A stretch of 64,000 nt of DNA from Papaver somniferum (taxonomy: Eukaryota; Streptophyta; Magnoliopsida; Ranunculales; Papaveraceae): positions 1,958,929-2,022,928 of the forward strand of contig NC_039362.1 of assembly GCF_003573695.1 (NCBI RefSeq), in the 5' to 3' direction. The notes beneath the pieces were generated by a model, which did no database searches, was not told where the DNA came from, and saw nothing but the letters and a program-made list of their open reading frames with translations. The translations under genes were made by a program, and so were the position numbers. Numbering within the stretch: position 1 is the stretch's first letter; the number at the start of each line of letters is the position of its first letter. This document shows positions 33,154 to 43,856 of the stretch, piece after piece.

Positions 33154-35540
33154 CAACAGACCCATCAAATCTCGCTCATTCACTCCATATAATTCTCTTT
33201 AACTCGGCAGTAAAGAAAATATTTCTGGGAATATTTTCTTTCCTGTTTCATCTTCTCACGCGTTTTCAAGCCTCCAAATTACCATATTTAACTCCTTCAC
33301 GCTCCAACAGGCTGTGAGGGTCTTCCATGCACGCACAAAACACGTTGAATCTTCTCCAAATCACGTGAAACCCGTGATATACACGAACTGCCCTGTTTTC
33401 AACCCGTGATTTGTTTAGCTGATTCTAGCCAATTCTGGTCGAACCAAACGCCCACAGTGTGTTTAATAGGCCATATCACAACTATCTACCAAAAATCTGC
33501 CATTGAATCTCCCTAGAACACGTTCAACAATTCGATCAAAAATCTGCAGAAGTGTTCTCCATTTTCCCGCCAAAAACAAAATTCAAATGGAGAAGATGAC
33601 CTCCCCCTAATCCTGTAATGGGGTGCGAATAGAAGATTCCTTTTGGGGTGACCTGGGGTGCCCCTTAGTAATTGAGGTGCCCCTTATCCAATGGTGAGAG
33701 TCCGAATAACACGTGTCCTCCGGGGCTTTTACCAACTTTTCGATCCGAATTTTCCAAAAAATGTTTATTTTCCAAAGTACAAACTCGAGTGCCAACAATA
33801 TATAGTATTGAGATCAAATTAAACACAAAAATGTGTCTATCACTCCCGTTGTGGTAGTTGGAGATGTAAACGTTCCCAAGGATATTGGTGAATACATCCC
33901 TGCCGAGATACTTGCTGCAAAGCAAAATTCCGGCGGTTTGAATGCCATTATACATGCCATTACCCCGAATCTTCAGCACTATGTGTCAAATTGCACTAAG
34001 TCTAAAGAAGTGTGGGATATATTAGAAACCGTATTCGAAGGTAATACCAGTGAAAAGGAAGCTAGGCTTCAAAACCTTAATTCCGATTCGGAAAACCTTC
34101 GTATGGAAGATGAAGAAACATTTGATGAGTTTAATCACAAAGTGTCTGAAATTGTTAATGCATCTTTTGCATTGGGTAAGACTATTCCTGGAAAGGACAT
34201 TGTGATGAAAATTCTTAGATCTGCCATCTAGATACGACTCTAAAAAGCATGCCATCGTTGAGGGAAATAACCTAAATAATCTCTCCATAAATACCCTGGT
34301 TGGGAAGCTTAAGATCTTTGATCATGAGCATTCATCCAAATCTAAGGATGTTGCGTTCAAAGCACTAAAGAACACTAAATTACTTGATAAAAGTAAAAAA
34401 GTGTATATCTCTGAAGACGATCACTCTGAGACTGATTCATTAGATGAATATCTTGAAAAATAGGTCTCCATGATCACAAGACAGTTTAGGGATCTTCTGT
34501 TGAAGAGAAGTAAACGGTTCTCCAGAGATAAGCCTAAAGCATCAGTCAAACCTCATAATCGTGTTCCTCCTAAAAATATGGATATTGATGAAACTGATGA
34601 CGAGGATATGCCTCAGTGATTTAAGTGTAAAGGATTTGGTTATTTTGCAAACGAGTGTCCAAATCGTAGAAAATACACTGGGAACAAAGGTCTTGCTGCA
34701 ACTCTTGATGAAATGTCTGACAACTATGATTCTAATGAAGACGAAAAATTAAGTGTTGCACTTCTTGGTGAAAACATGGATTTTGATAATTGTATCAATA
34801 CATACATCAAGCTTGATATTCTTTCAGAAGAAAACCCAACTAATCTGGAAGAAAAAATCGACCCTTTTCTTGGAAACTCTATATATAATGTTTCAGGTTC
34901 CACCATGTTTCTAGCTGCTTGCACATCTCAGAAGCCTGAATTTTATTCTAGACTGACGTGCTCGTACTGTTCTCTAAAGGGTCATGAACTTTCAAAGTGT
35001 TACAAGTAAAAACACCAATTGAGGCACGTCAACAAACTTCAACGAAGAGCAAATCAATTAGCAAACAAGCTTAAACTTGCTCAGAAGACCGCTGAGGTAT
35101 GTAGGATTTTATCTCCGTCTAAGAAGTTAGTTTCCAAGGATAAACCAATACCATTAGAGAAGAAAGCATGGTAAAATCGCTTTGATAGACAGAGGTCTAT
35201 GGATTCCTCTCAAGAGGAAAATGGTGGACAAATCGTTGTTCATCGCATCACAACTTGATTGTGTTGATTGGTAAATCCTGTCTCATGTGCCTGATCAAAA
35301 GAGAAAAGATTGTGCACCTCTCAGGCTTTTAAGAAAAAAATTTTCTCTTTTTTTCTTAGTTTTGTGTCTATCAATTAAGGAGGGTTATTCTCGACAATTC
35401 TACTCTCTTTAGGGTTCATAATTGTGCGTGCACGAATCTGTTAAAGGTTAACCCTACATTCCTTTCTCCTTCCTTGAAACTTATTTTTATCTCAAGACCA
35501 CTTGTTGAGATTGTGATTTCCTCTCACAAACCCGTACGCC

Positions 35541-35924
35541 TATGGATGCTCTAAGTACCATGTTTTCTGATGGAAAGGATGTTAAAATGATTGTCAAGCC
35601 GCTAATCATGAAGGAAAAAGAGAAACCTCTGTTAGCTCCGACATTGAAAAGAAAAGAAGGACTGTGAGGAAGCCTAAATCCGTTCCTTCAAATTCTCGGA
35701 AGTTTTCTGATGTTCTTAAAGTGTTTAAGGAGATGCAAAAGGAGATTCATCAAATAAAGGCTTTTGTGTTTAAGACTCATGAGATTCAGAAGGCCCTGGT
35801 TCGACATCAGTCAAGAAGGTTTATTGATATTAAATCCTATCTTCATGAACCTTATGTCCCAATGGATGTTGACGACAAGGAGTTCGGGGACGATAAAGAA
35901 TTCTTCAAAGGTCTTAACATCTAG
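35541..35924 (+). pseudogene. Second small ORF of element A, coiled-coil-like, function unknown
   Basis: A frame beginning MDALSTMFSDGKDVKMIV shifts near 35600 into one reading RKPKSVPSNSRKFSDVLKVF, KEMQKEIHQIKAFVFKTHEI, then an acidic end (VDDKEFGDDKEFFKGL). The Lys/Glu/Gln-rich helix suggests a coiled coil. It follows gag in an element with no pol. Not recognised. Confidence 0.4.
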
Positions 35925-37503
35925 TAAATCTTTTATTTCCTTGTTTTGTTTAGAAGAATAACTAGAGTTTGGAATAGCCATTATTGTGATTACACATAGC
36001 TATGTACAACGTTTTCATATTCATGTTTTTAGATTTAATGCTTTAAATTCTAAAATTGTTTGGAAGATGATTTTTTGCAGTATTAATCTTTATGGTTTTA
36101 TATATTGCAATGTGCTATGGGATATATGTGTTTGCGTCCGTGAACCGTGATTGTCCCATACCTTGTCGAAAGTTAAGTCCTTTATATGTCCATATGCATG
36201 TGTTGATAAAAGAAGGAATGAACTTTTGACAAATACAAAAGTTAATCCTATTATGTCAATTATTGATGGAAGATAGGTTAAAATCTTTTGTTTTCAAGGA
36301 TTATGTCTATTGTATGTCATTGTGCAAATGGTGATGGAAAATAGAATGAATCCTTGCTTATTCCACAGTATAAGGTCGAACTCCAATACACAATTTTTGT
36401 GTACATACTGTGTTGTTCCATAAGGTGTCTTATGTTGAGCACAATCTACTGAGTTATTTTTAGCTTAGTTGTTGCTCCTTGAGGTACTTTATGTTGAGCA
36501 TGTTCAACTAAATTAGTCATTCTCGTTTGGTTATTTAGTTGTTGCTCCTTAAGTTCTCTTATGTCGAGCATGACCAATTAAATTGATTACGTTTTGTGGT
36601 TAATTTGGTGATGTATTCCGATTAGATTATTAATGGGTTCTCTTGTGATTAATCTAATTGTGTATTTTTGAGTCTCCATAAGTTCACTTATGTTGAGAAT
36701 TTCCGATTAAATTAATCATGGGTTCTCTTGTGGTTAATTTAATTGAGTATTTTGGATTCAAATTCATACTTGTATGTGATTTGTTATATCCAAAGAAATC
36801 CTTCTTTTCCTTTGAAATTAAGGTCGCTCTTGTTGTTCTTTCGGGAATGACATATTACAGGGGAAAGTTCTTAATTGAACTTGTGCTTAATTGCCAAATC
36901 TTTGTGGGGAGTGCGGCTGTGGAATATTATAGGGGTTATCTTGTATCTTTATAAACTCCTTGATGAATGCATTTAGCTTCGGCTATATGATTGCATCTAA
37001 ATAAGATGATATGTGCTTTCTTTTGGTCATGAAATGTCTCTTTCGGAAATTTCATTAGATCCCGTTTTCGTACCTTTGCCAATTTTATTGACAAAAATGG
37101 GGAGAATGAATATGTAGTTCACACTACAAATACATATGGTTTTCGGGTCATTCTGTAAGGGGGAGTGGTTTCCATGTGAGATGGAGTATTGACTAAGGGG
37201 GAGTGATATATATCACCATAGTATTGTTGTCGAAGTTGTGATGCAATTGAACTTTGATACTATATAATGATACTATGACACAGTATAACAATGATTGAGA
37301 ACTCTTGTTTTCTCGTTGTTATCGCCACGGATTTTCAACAACGATGATGCTGAACTTACAACCTTTGGGATCATTGGAGTACTTGGAAGTGACGAAGATT
37401 TCGAGTAATGTTGAAGATTAGGAATGTGGAATATGAGCTACAAAAGTTAATTCATTTATTTTTGTATTCCATATGTATTGATAGTTTTGTCATTAAAATT
37501 GAC
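35925..37503. other. Non-coding 3' interior of element A
   Basis: Repeats of TTATGTTGAGCA and TTCTCTTGTGGTTAATTTAA type (about 36420-36760) are visible. No pol domain is seen. Confidence 0.5.
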
Positions 37504-37514
37504 AAAGGAGGAGA
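37504..37514 (+). other. Polypurine tract of element A
   Basis: AAAGGAGGAGA directly before the 3' LTR start TGTTAG at 37516. Confidence 0.8.
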
Positions 37515-37515
37515 T

Positions 37516-38486
37516 TGTTAGAGCATTGCTCGGTCGAACTCGCATGCGTTGCTATCTCAAGCATGTTTTTCAATGTTAGTGATCAAAACTAAGTCTTGAT
37601 TTCTAGTCTACTATAGCTAAGTCTCGGACTAGGATAAAAAGTGTACTTGAGCTCAAGAACTCCATGGCAAGCATCATACAAGACGAAGGACTACTCAAGG
37701 AACTGGTGGATCTTCATCGACTAAAAGGTATGTGGAGACTTGAACTTATATATCATTCAAAAGTCTATCTACTCTATCTCCTGTTTTGAGAAAAAAGTCG
37801 TTTTGCTATATAGACTTTGATTATACACATTTGCTATTTCGAGCCGAGTTTATCTCGCCTATCTATTTCTCGAAATATGTGTTGGTAAGCTTTTGCTTTG
37901 GCCAAGTTCATCTTTACCTAGTGATGAAAGTCATGACACGTTTCAATCACCTTGAAAATTGCTTACTTTGGCGAAATGTCCTCTAAGAATGTTTCAATGG
38001 TTGAAATGAGAGTTTAGATTAAATAACCAGTGATGGATATAAGCATTGTGTGGCAACACATATATATATATATATAAGTCCTTTTTCCTTGAACCGAAGT
38101 TTGCGAACTTTGTTGATCAAGAGAACCGGAACAAGAGCCGTGAACTCAGTCCACGAACTGGCGGAAGTTCTCGACCCGAGAAAATCTGCTGGAGTTTGAG
38201 AACTCCTTCCAGGAACTTAAGTCCGCGAACTAAGTCTACGAACTTAAGCTGGTTATATTTAAAGACGATTGTTTGTGAACTTATTTATATTATCTAAGGA
38301 ATGCTAAATGCAAACCTTGGATATATAGTTCATGAACCGATTCGAGTGAATCAAATTGTTTTTCCTTCGACTGTGTCTTGTGTAGTTACATAAGATTTCC
38401 TTGTAATTGAACAACTCTCTAACTAGTTCATTTGAGTCATTTGAACTAGTTTTATGGTGAAGAAGAACATGGTTGATATGAAAGTT
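37516..38486 (+). repeat. 3' LTR of element A, first part
   Basis: It matches 21122-22085 and stops at GATATGAAAGT, where D inserted. The other LTR reads on as GATATGAAAGTGCTCATATGG. Confidence 0.85.
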
Positions 38487-38940
38487 GTAGATGGTAGATT
38501 TTCGACAAAGGCTAAAATCTTAAACTCATAATTATACGAAGCTCTGATTCAGCAATCAGACGTGAGTATCGAGACAAGGGTCTCTCATCGAATTCTCAAC
38601 GGAGAGTACTTTCTCTCAGAGTACATGTAGATATGTAGTCTCACGACTGGACAACGGCATATCTCATGAATACTGAATACTTTCGGTGATTATTTATATA
38701 TAGTATCACGAGATGGACGGCTCCTAGACAGCTTGCTCTGCTAGTATAGAGCGATAACGTCTTCAGGAACAAACAACAAGTTTACCCTGACTATATAAAG
38801 GATATGACTTACCGACAAGCTCATATCGGGATAATTAATGCTCCTAGATAGCTCGCTCTGCTAGTATAGAGCCACAAAGTTAATTATTCCTAATTAAGAT
38901 TAATTCTGCCGTGACATTCACTACTGAATTCCCAGAATAA

Positions 38941-39300
38941 TCTATTATTGCTCCTATTCCATGGTCGAATCCACGCCTGATCCCATGGAATGGCAATAAC
39001 AATCGCCCCTATTTCATGGTCAAATCTACGACATGATCCCATGAAATGGCAATAAACAATTGTTTTGTATCTATGATCGAATCCACGGCTTTATCTCATA
39101 GAATAGCTATATTATCTCATTACTCCGATTTCATGATCGAATCCACATCTGGTCTCATAAATGGTAATAGATAAATCTTAATTACTCCGATTCTTTGGTC
39201 GAATCTACGATCCCATGGAATGGTAATGCTCACTTTATTATTCTGAATTCGTAGTCGAATCCTCAGCTGATCCTATGAATTAATAATAAACATCTTATTA
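38941..39300 (+). repeat. Array of six to seven covarying hairpin units in U3
   Basis: Units of about 58 bp share the loop motif TCGAATCCACG and TGATC and are bounded by 7-9-bp stems that differ between units: ATTCCATGG/CCATGGAAT, ATTTCATGG/CCATGAAAT, TCTATGA/TCATAGA, ATTTCATGA/TCATAAAT (one bulge), ATTCTTTGG/CCATGGAAT, AATTCGTAG/CTATGAATT. Outer stems also vary in step (TATTGC/GCAATA, ATTAC/GTAAT, TTATTATT/AATAATAA). The 3' LTR keeps the same stems at about 50690-51050, and element E has four units at 57275-57515. Confidence 0.85.
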
Positions 39301-39532
39301 CTCAGTTTTGTGAACTATTCTCCACTAAATTCCATAATTAGTAATAAATAATCAACAACCAGGCATCTGAGCTACCTCTAAGTAATCCCCGATTCAAATG
39401 GTGAAGGTGTATTCAACGACGATACACTAACAGTCACCGCACGACGAGTATTTCAAAAATACAACGAAACGATGAACCTATGCAAAATAGAGAAGAAAAT
39501 AATAAATAATTAAAAATATTGACCAGGGTGCT

Positions 39533-40330
39533 GGGAGCACGGACACACGACCAACCGACCGTGTCGTGGTCAATCCCACGCTAGTTTTATATTTTTAATG
39601 CATTTTTATTATTTTCCATGATTTGATGAAAATTCTCTCATTTTATCAAATCTCCTTTGTCTCGAGGAAACTCCTCGGTTTCATGGTACTTCCATAAATT
39701 CATAAAAAATAATATAAAATTAAGGACAGGAGTGTGGGGCATGACCATTGGCCAACCGGCCCCACACCCCATGGTTCCTTATTATTTTATAATTATTATT
39801 ATTTCTCTAATTTCATGAAAAAATTCCTTGATTTCATGGTATTTTGCACAAATCATCATATAATAATAAATAAAATAAAATTATGAAAAACTTATGGGAC
39901 CGGGCCACTAGCCGGCCGGCCATGCCCTAGCCGGTCCCACACGCCCTTTGTTTTATTATTTTATTATTATTTATCCTATTTTTCCTTGAATCCATCAAAT
40001 TCCTTGATTTTATGGTATTTCTCTCAAATTAGGAAAAATTCCCTCAAATCATCAAAATACCTAAAAATATTAAAAAATTAGGAAAACTCGTGGGACCGGG
40101 CCCTAGCCGACCGGCCGCGCCTCCACGGTCCCACACGCCCTTGTTTTTATTATTTTAATATTTTTGCTTCCCTGAACTCATGAAAACTCCTTCAATTCAT
40201 GGAAACTCCCTAAATTCATCAAATTTCTCAAAATTCATGATTTTTTCATAAAATCATCAAAATATTATAAAATTAAGGAAAAGGCACCATAGGACCGTGG
40301 TCACGACCGGCCGACCATGCCTTGACCACG
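39533..40330 (+). repeat. Array of GC-rich palindromes in the D LTR
   Basis: About five units, 170-200 bp apart, each pair a GC-rich stem: GTGTGGGG/CCCCACAC, TGGGACCGG/CCGGTCCCA, GGGACCG/CGGTCCC, GGACCG/CGGTCC plus GTGGTCA/TGACCAC. The stretches between are AT-rich (TTATTATTTTATTATTATTT). The 3' LTR (51285-52110) and E (56100-57110) have the same layout. Confidence 0.7.
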
Positions 40331-41638
40331 GCGGTCCCACGCCTCCTCATTCCTTATTTTATAATTATTTTTCATCATCTCATGGTGTTTTCCTCAGTTT
40401 CGTCGAAACCCTAATTTTGGCATATTTTCTCGAATGGATGCTCAATTGCACGCCAGAAAATATCAAAATTCTCAGGACTGAGACGCGGACGCCTTGGGGG
40501 CACGAGCACGCTATCTTGACCGACCAAGATTGGCTCTTTGGATCACGGAAGCCGGTCCCATCAATTTTCACAGTTTTGACCTAATTTGTACAATTGCTCG
40601 TATTAGGTCCAAAACTCTTCCAAACACTTTGGATTTTCATGAAGTGATCGTCAGGCGGTCATGTGACAACCCAGGGTCGGTTTTATGACTCCATGGTCGG
40701 TCCCTCGCCTCGTCATAATTAATTAGGTTTTCTCGCCTAAGGCTCAGACGAGCATTTTGAATAAATGATTAAGCCAGCATTTAATCATTCTTCCACCAAC
40801 AAATCGTCAAATCTACAGGAGTTCTTCGTATTTTCTCACGTGAGCATATGGACACTACATGGATGATCCACGGTCCCATGTAGTCGCTTCCTCCTTCGAC
40901 CCATGGTTGAAATTCTGACGAACCATGAATTAATCATCAATTGATTAAATTAGGGTTTCTGAATCCAAGGATCATCATTCCAGATTCCAAACTTAATAAT
41001 TTTACGACGACCTCATGGTAATTAATTTTATTAATTATGCTCGGTTCAACGACTAGTATTCTAATTAATATTTTTGGTACGCTGCCAATAATCCATCAAA
41101 TGAGCAACACATGCTCAGACAATCAAATATTCAATAATTCATCACATGAGCAACACTTGCTCAGATGATAAATATTTGCTCAGACCAAGGGATATTGGTT
41201 CAAAAATCAATATTCAACGATCCTTCGAATGAGCAATACTTGCTCACTTCATCGTAAGAACTATACCTCTGTATCATGACATGTTCAACTCATGAGTTTC
41301 AGAACATCATGTTCAACTCAGCAACTACACGGACTCATCGTCCCATCAAACCACGAAGTCATCAATTGACTAACAAACCACGAGACGTCAATCGTGTCAC
41401 TTGGGGGGATATCACTTAGGGTTTTGGTCTGGCGGTCTACGGCACGTGTGTTCAAACACACGATGGAATGTGAGCAAGTCGTGCAATCAGTTGAAGGAAT
41501 TCACGAGGTAGTGGGTGGAAAATCGACCAAGTCTCCACACGTTGAGCAACTGGTTTCAAACACGATCTCCACTTCCCCACTCCTTGATTCCATCAACTGT
41601 CACACTTCATGAAATCATGGTTTCTACAATTCCAGCAA

Positions 41639-41646
41639 TATAAATA
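41639..41646 (+). promoter_or_regulatory. TATA box of D 5' LTR
   Basis: TATAAATA in the context CAGCAATATAAATAAGTC. It is repeated at 53403-53410 and, on the minus strand, in E at 55009-55016. Confidence 0.65.
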
Positions 41647-42074
41647 AGTCTCTGAATCATGATTGAATCATCGGCATCATCAGTATCATCAATCTCACGT
41701 CAAACTGACAACACGAGATCATCAACTCATCAATTGAGAAACTACTCTCAATTGAGCAATTTCAATCACTCAGAGCTTATTGTATTCAGAATTCACACAC
41801 CCACAATCTTTGATTACCATTGATTCCACACATTTCTTAGCTTCCCTCCTACAGATCAACCCATCATCTCTTGTGACCGAATTTACTATGGAACGGTCAT
41901 TGTCTTGATTTAGGCCGGAGTACTATAGATTGATCTCTCGAATCTAAAGAACCCCCTTTGCAGCGGTGCATCTGTGTGAGGTTTAACATTTCGCTCGGTT
42001 CGAGGAGTCTCCTCCATACGGTCGTCTCCTCAATTCCTTAAAAACCAGCAAATCGTTTTTCCCCATCTACAGAT

Positions 42075-42091
42075 TGGCAACCACAGTGGGA
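42075..42091 (+). other. Probable primer-binding site of element D
   Basis: TGGCAACCACAGTGGGA starts three bases after the LTR. Position and TGGC start fit a tRNA-derived site, but I cannot name the tRNA. Confidence 0.6.
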
Positions 42092-42128
42092 GGCCATTCT
42101 ATCGGTTGCAATCTCACAATTTCACAAG

Positions 42129-43856
42129 ATGTTTGACCTCAGGTCGGGTTCAATTACGAATCCTAACACAAACCGTGCTAGCACTAGCAACAACAACAAC
42201 CAGAATATCCAGGAGACAATTCCGACCTCCAACACTGATGGTGGTGACATTACTCCTCCTCACGTTGAAGGTCATCCACTGTCTGGACGACACCCTGAAG
42301 AAGTCAGAGGAGATCCACCACCTACCATTGCTGATCTTATCAAAGCACATGAGACTCTTGCAAAGAATCAGACTGACATGGCTGCTACACAGAAGGAGCT
42401 GTGTAATTATCTCTAAACTCTTACTGACAAGATGTCAGAGAAGACTCTAGAGAATGGAAAGGAGACGGAGAAATCCTCAAACGACGATCCTGAAGTAATT
42501 CCAATCCATACAGTAGAAGACGACGAAATCCGCAAAACTGCTGCAGAAAACTCATCAGCGAAGGGATCATCGAATTTCATCACTCGCGAGGATATGGAGC
42601 ACCTTTTGGAGAACCGTGGAAAAGACAAAACATCGCATGTACATCGTCATCAACCTCCTTATCCTGCCGCTACGCAGAGTATTCCACTCCCCAAAGGTTA
42701 CGTTTCTCCAACCTTCACATTATATGATGGAACTGGCAATGCTAGGGAACACGTCTCTCGTTTTCTCGAATCCTTGGGAGAATATGAACATAATCATGTC
42801 GTTCCTCTCAAGGAATTCTCGAAATCTCTGAAAGGCAGAGCATACACCTGGTATAACAACATCGCACTAAGGACTATCAACAATTGGGGAGAAATGGTCA
42901 ACGCATTCTACAGGAAATACTTCTTCGTGTCAGAACAGGTCACCCTCTCCGACCTTGGAAGGATGTTTCAGAGGGTCAATGAAAATCCCAATGATTATGT
43001 GAAAAGGTTCAGAGTCCAAGCCCTGGATTGTCATGACCCAAACGTCACGGAGCAACAACTGGTGGACTTGTGCATCAATGGCATGCTCCCGGTCTACAGG
43101 GCCTTGCTAGAAAACCTTCGATTCCAGACTTTCTCAGAGATTCACGAAGCCGCGAAGAGGTCGGCAACCACTGCACCCTCTCTTTTGGAAAGAGCAAAGT
43201 CTACAAAGACTGAGGATTCAAAAGATACTCGAGGAAGCAGGCGTTTGATCAACAAGCAGTACAACCTGCAACCTTCAATAAATGCTTTCACGGAAGGGAG
43301 TAAGCGAAAAGCAGAACTACAGCACAAGCAGACTTCCTCCACCCCTTCAAAGGCACACAAGAAGGAGAATTCGAAAATCCCTCCTCAGCATACGGAAGAT
43401 CCAGAAGCACCTGATTTTCCCTGTTCAATGGAAGAAGTTAATGAACTACTCGATGCCTGGATTCAAGATGGTGCAATCAAATTACCTTATGTCAAGAAGG
43501 AACCAACTGAAGAGGCCATGGAAAATCCTCGGTATTTCCATTTTCATAGATACGTCATCCATCCCACAAGTGATTGCAAAATTTTGAAGCGCATATTCAA
43601 GGAAAAGGTCGAATCAGGAGAGCTCAACCTGGGGACTGAGGGAATGCCCAAAAACCCCCTCCCAGTCAGAAATTTTACCATCTCTGAACCTCCTTTCAAG
43701 GAAGCGGTTCAATCTCTGATCGAACATGTATGCGAGTTGTTGTATCTTTCGAAAGCTCAAAGGAAAGACATGTTTGCTGCACAGAACCACGTCGTGTCCG
43801 GAAAACGTCTGCTGATCCAAGAAACCACCACCGAATATTCAGCCACCGATAAATAA
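42129..43856 (+). pseudogene. Element D gag, one premature stop
   Basis: ATG at 42129 opens a frame MFDLRSGSITNPN that runs 575 codons to TAA at 43854-43856, broken only by TAA at 42414-42416 (best explained by a C-to-T change of a Gln codon). The first 190 codons are low complexity and acidic. The retrotransposon gag domain follows: PTFTLYDGTGNAREHVSRFL, SKSLKGRAYTWYNNI, INNWGEMVNAFYRKYFF and NDYVKRFRVQALDC. Its order and the GTGN motif fit the Tat lineage. No zinc knuckle is visible in the Lys-rich tail. The end abuts the next ORF in the same frame (stop then ATG), an arrangement that could allow read-through. Confidence 0.8.

Larger units (their letters stand above)
23660..33842 (-). mobile_element. 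Element B: solo LTR inside A's gag, itself split by C
   Basis: It begins TGATGTATTC and ends GTCTATCA (TGAT...ATCA inverse ends), with CTCCC at 23655-23659 and 33843-33847. Without C and its extra ACTGT the unit is about 1.49 kb (23660-24295 plus 32987-33842). No coding sequence and no second copy are present, so a solo LTR formed by LTR-LTR recombination is the best reading. A TATA box on the minus strand gives its orientation. Confidence 0.75.
23516..35008 (+). pseudogene. Element A gag, split by element B and mutated
   Basis: Part 1 (23516-23659) starts MDRDAISINVPPVFDGSNY, the N-terminal motif of copia gag, with a W codon changed to TGA. Part 2 resumes at 33848. Removing B and one copy of CTCCC restores NAPVVVVGDV in frame. 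It continues through a UBN2-type gag core (ITPNLQHYVSNCTKSKEVWD). There is a frameshift near 34215, then stops at about 34461 and 34617. Two CCHC zinc knuckles follow. In the first, the leading Cys codon is TGA and the His is Tyr (FKCKGFGYFANEC). The second (CSYCSLKGHELSKC, about 34963-35004) is intact. Gag would form the particle and bind RNA. This copy cannot. Confidence 0.8.
38487..42071 (+). repeat. 5' LTR of element D
   Basis: A 3,585-bp copy. In order it holds a hairpin array (38941-39300), a GC-palindrome array (39533-40330), a TGAGCA/TGCTCA array (41098-41250) and a TATA box (41639-41646), then about 425 bp to the end. The arrays therefore lie in U3. Confidence 0.9.

Noticed and set aside
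38941..39300. Spaced short repeats that could suggest a CRISPR-like array
   Set aside because: Units vary in sequence and spacing, sit in a plant LTR, and the constant feature is base pairing, not the repeat sequence.
42106..42450. 114-codon frame overlapping gag of D
   Set aside because: It is an out-of-frame shadow of the gag start, Leu/Thr/Arg-rich, with no domain.
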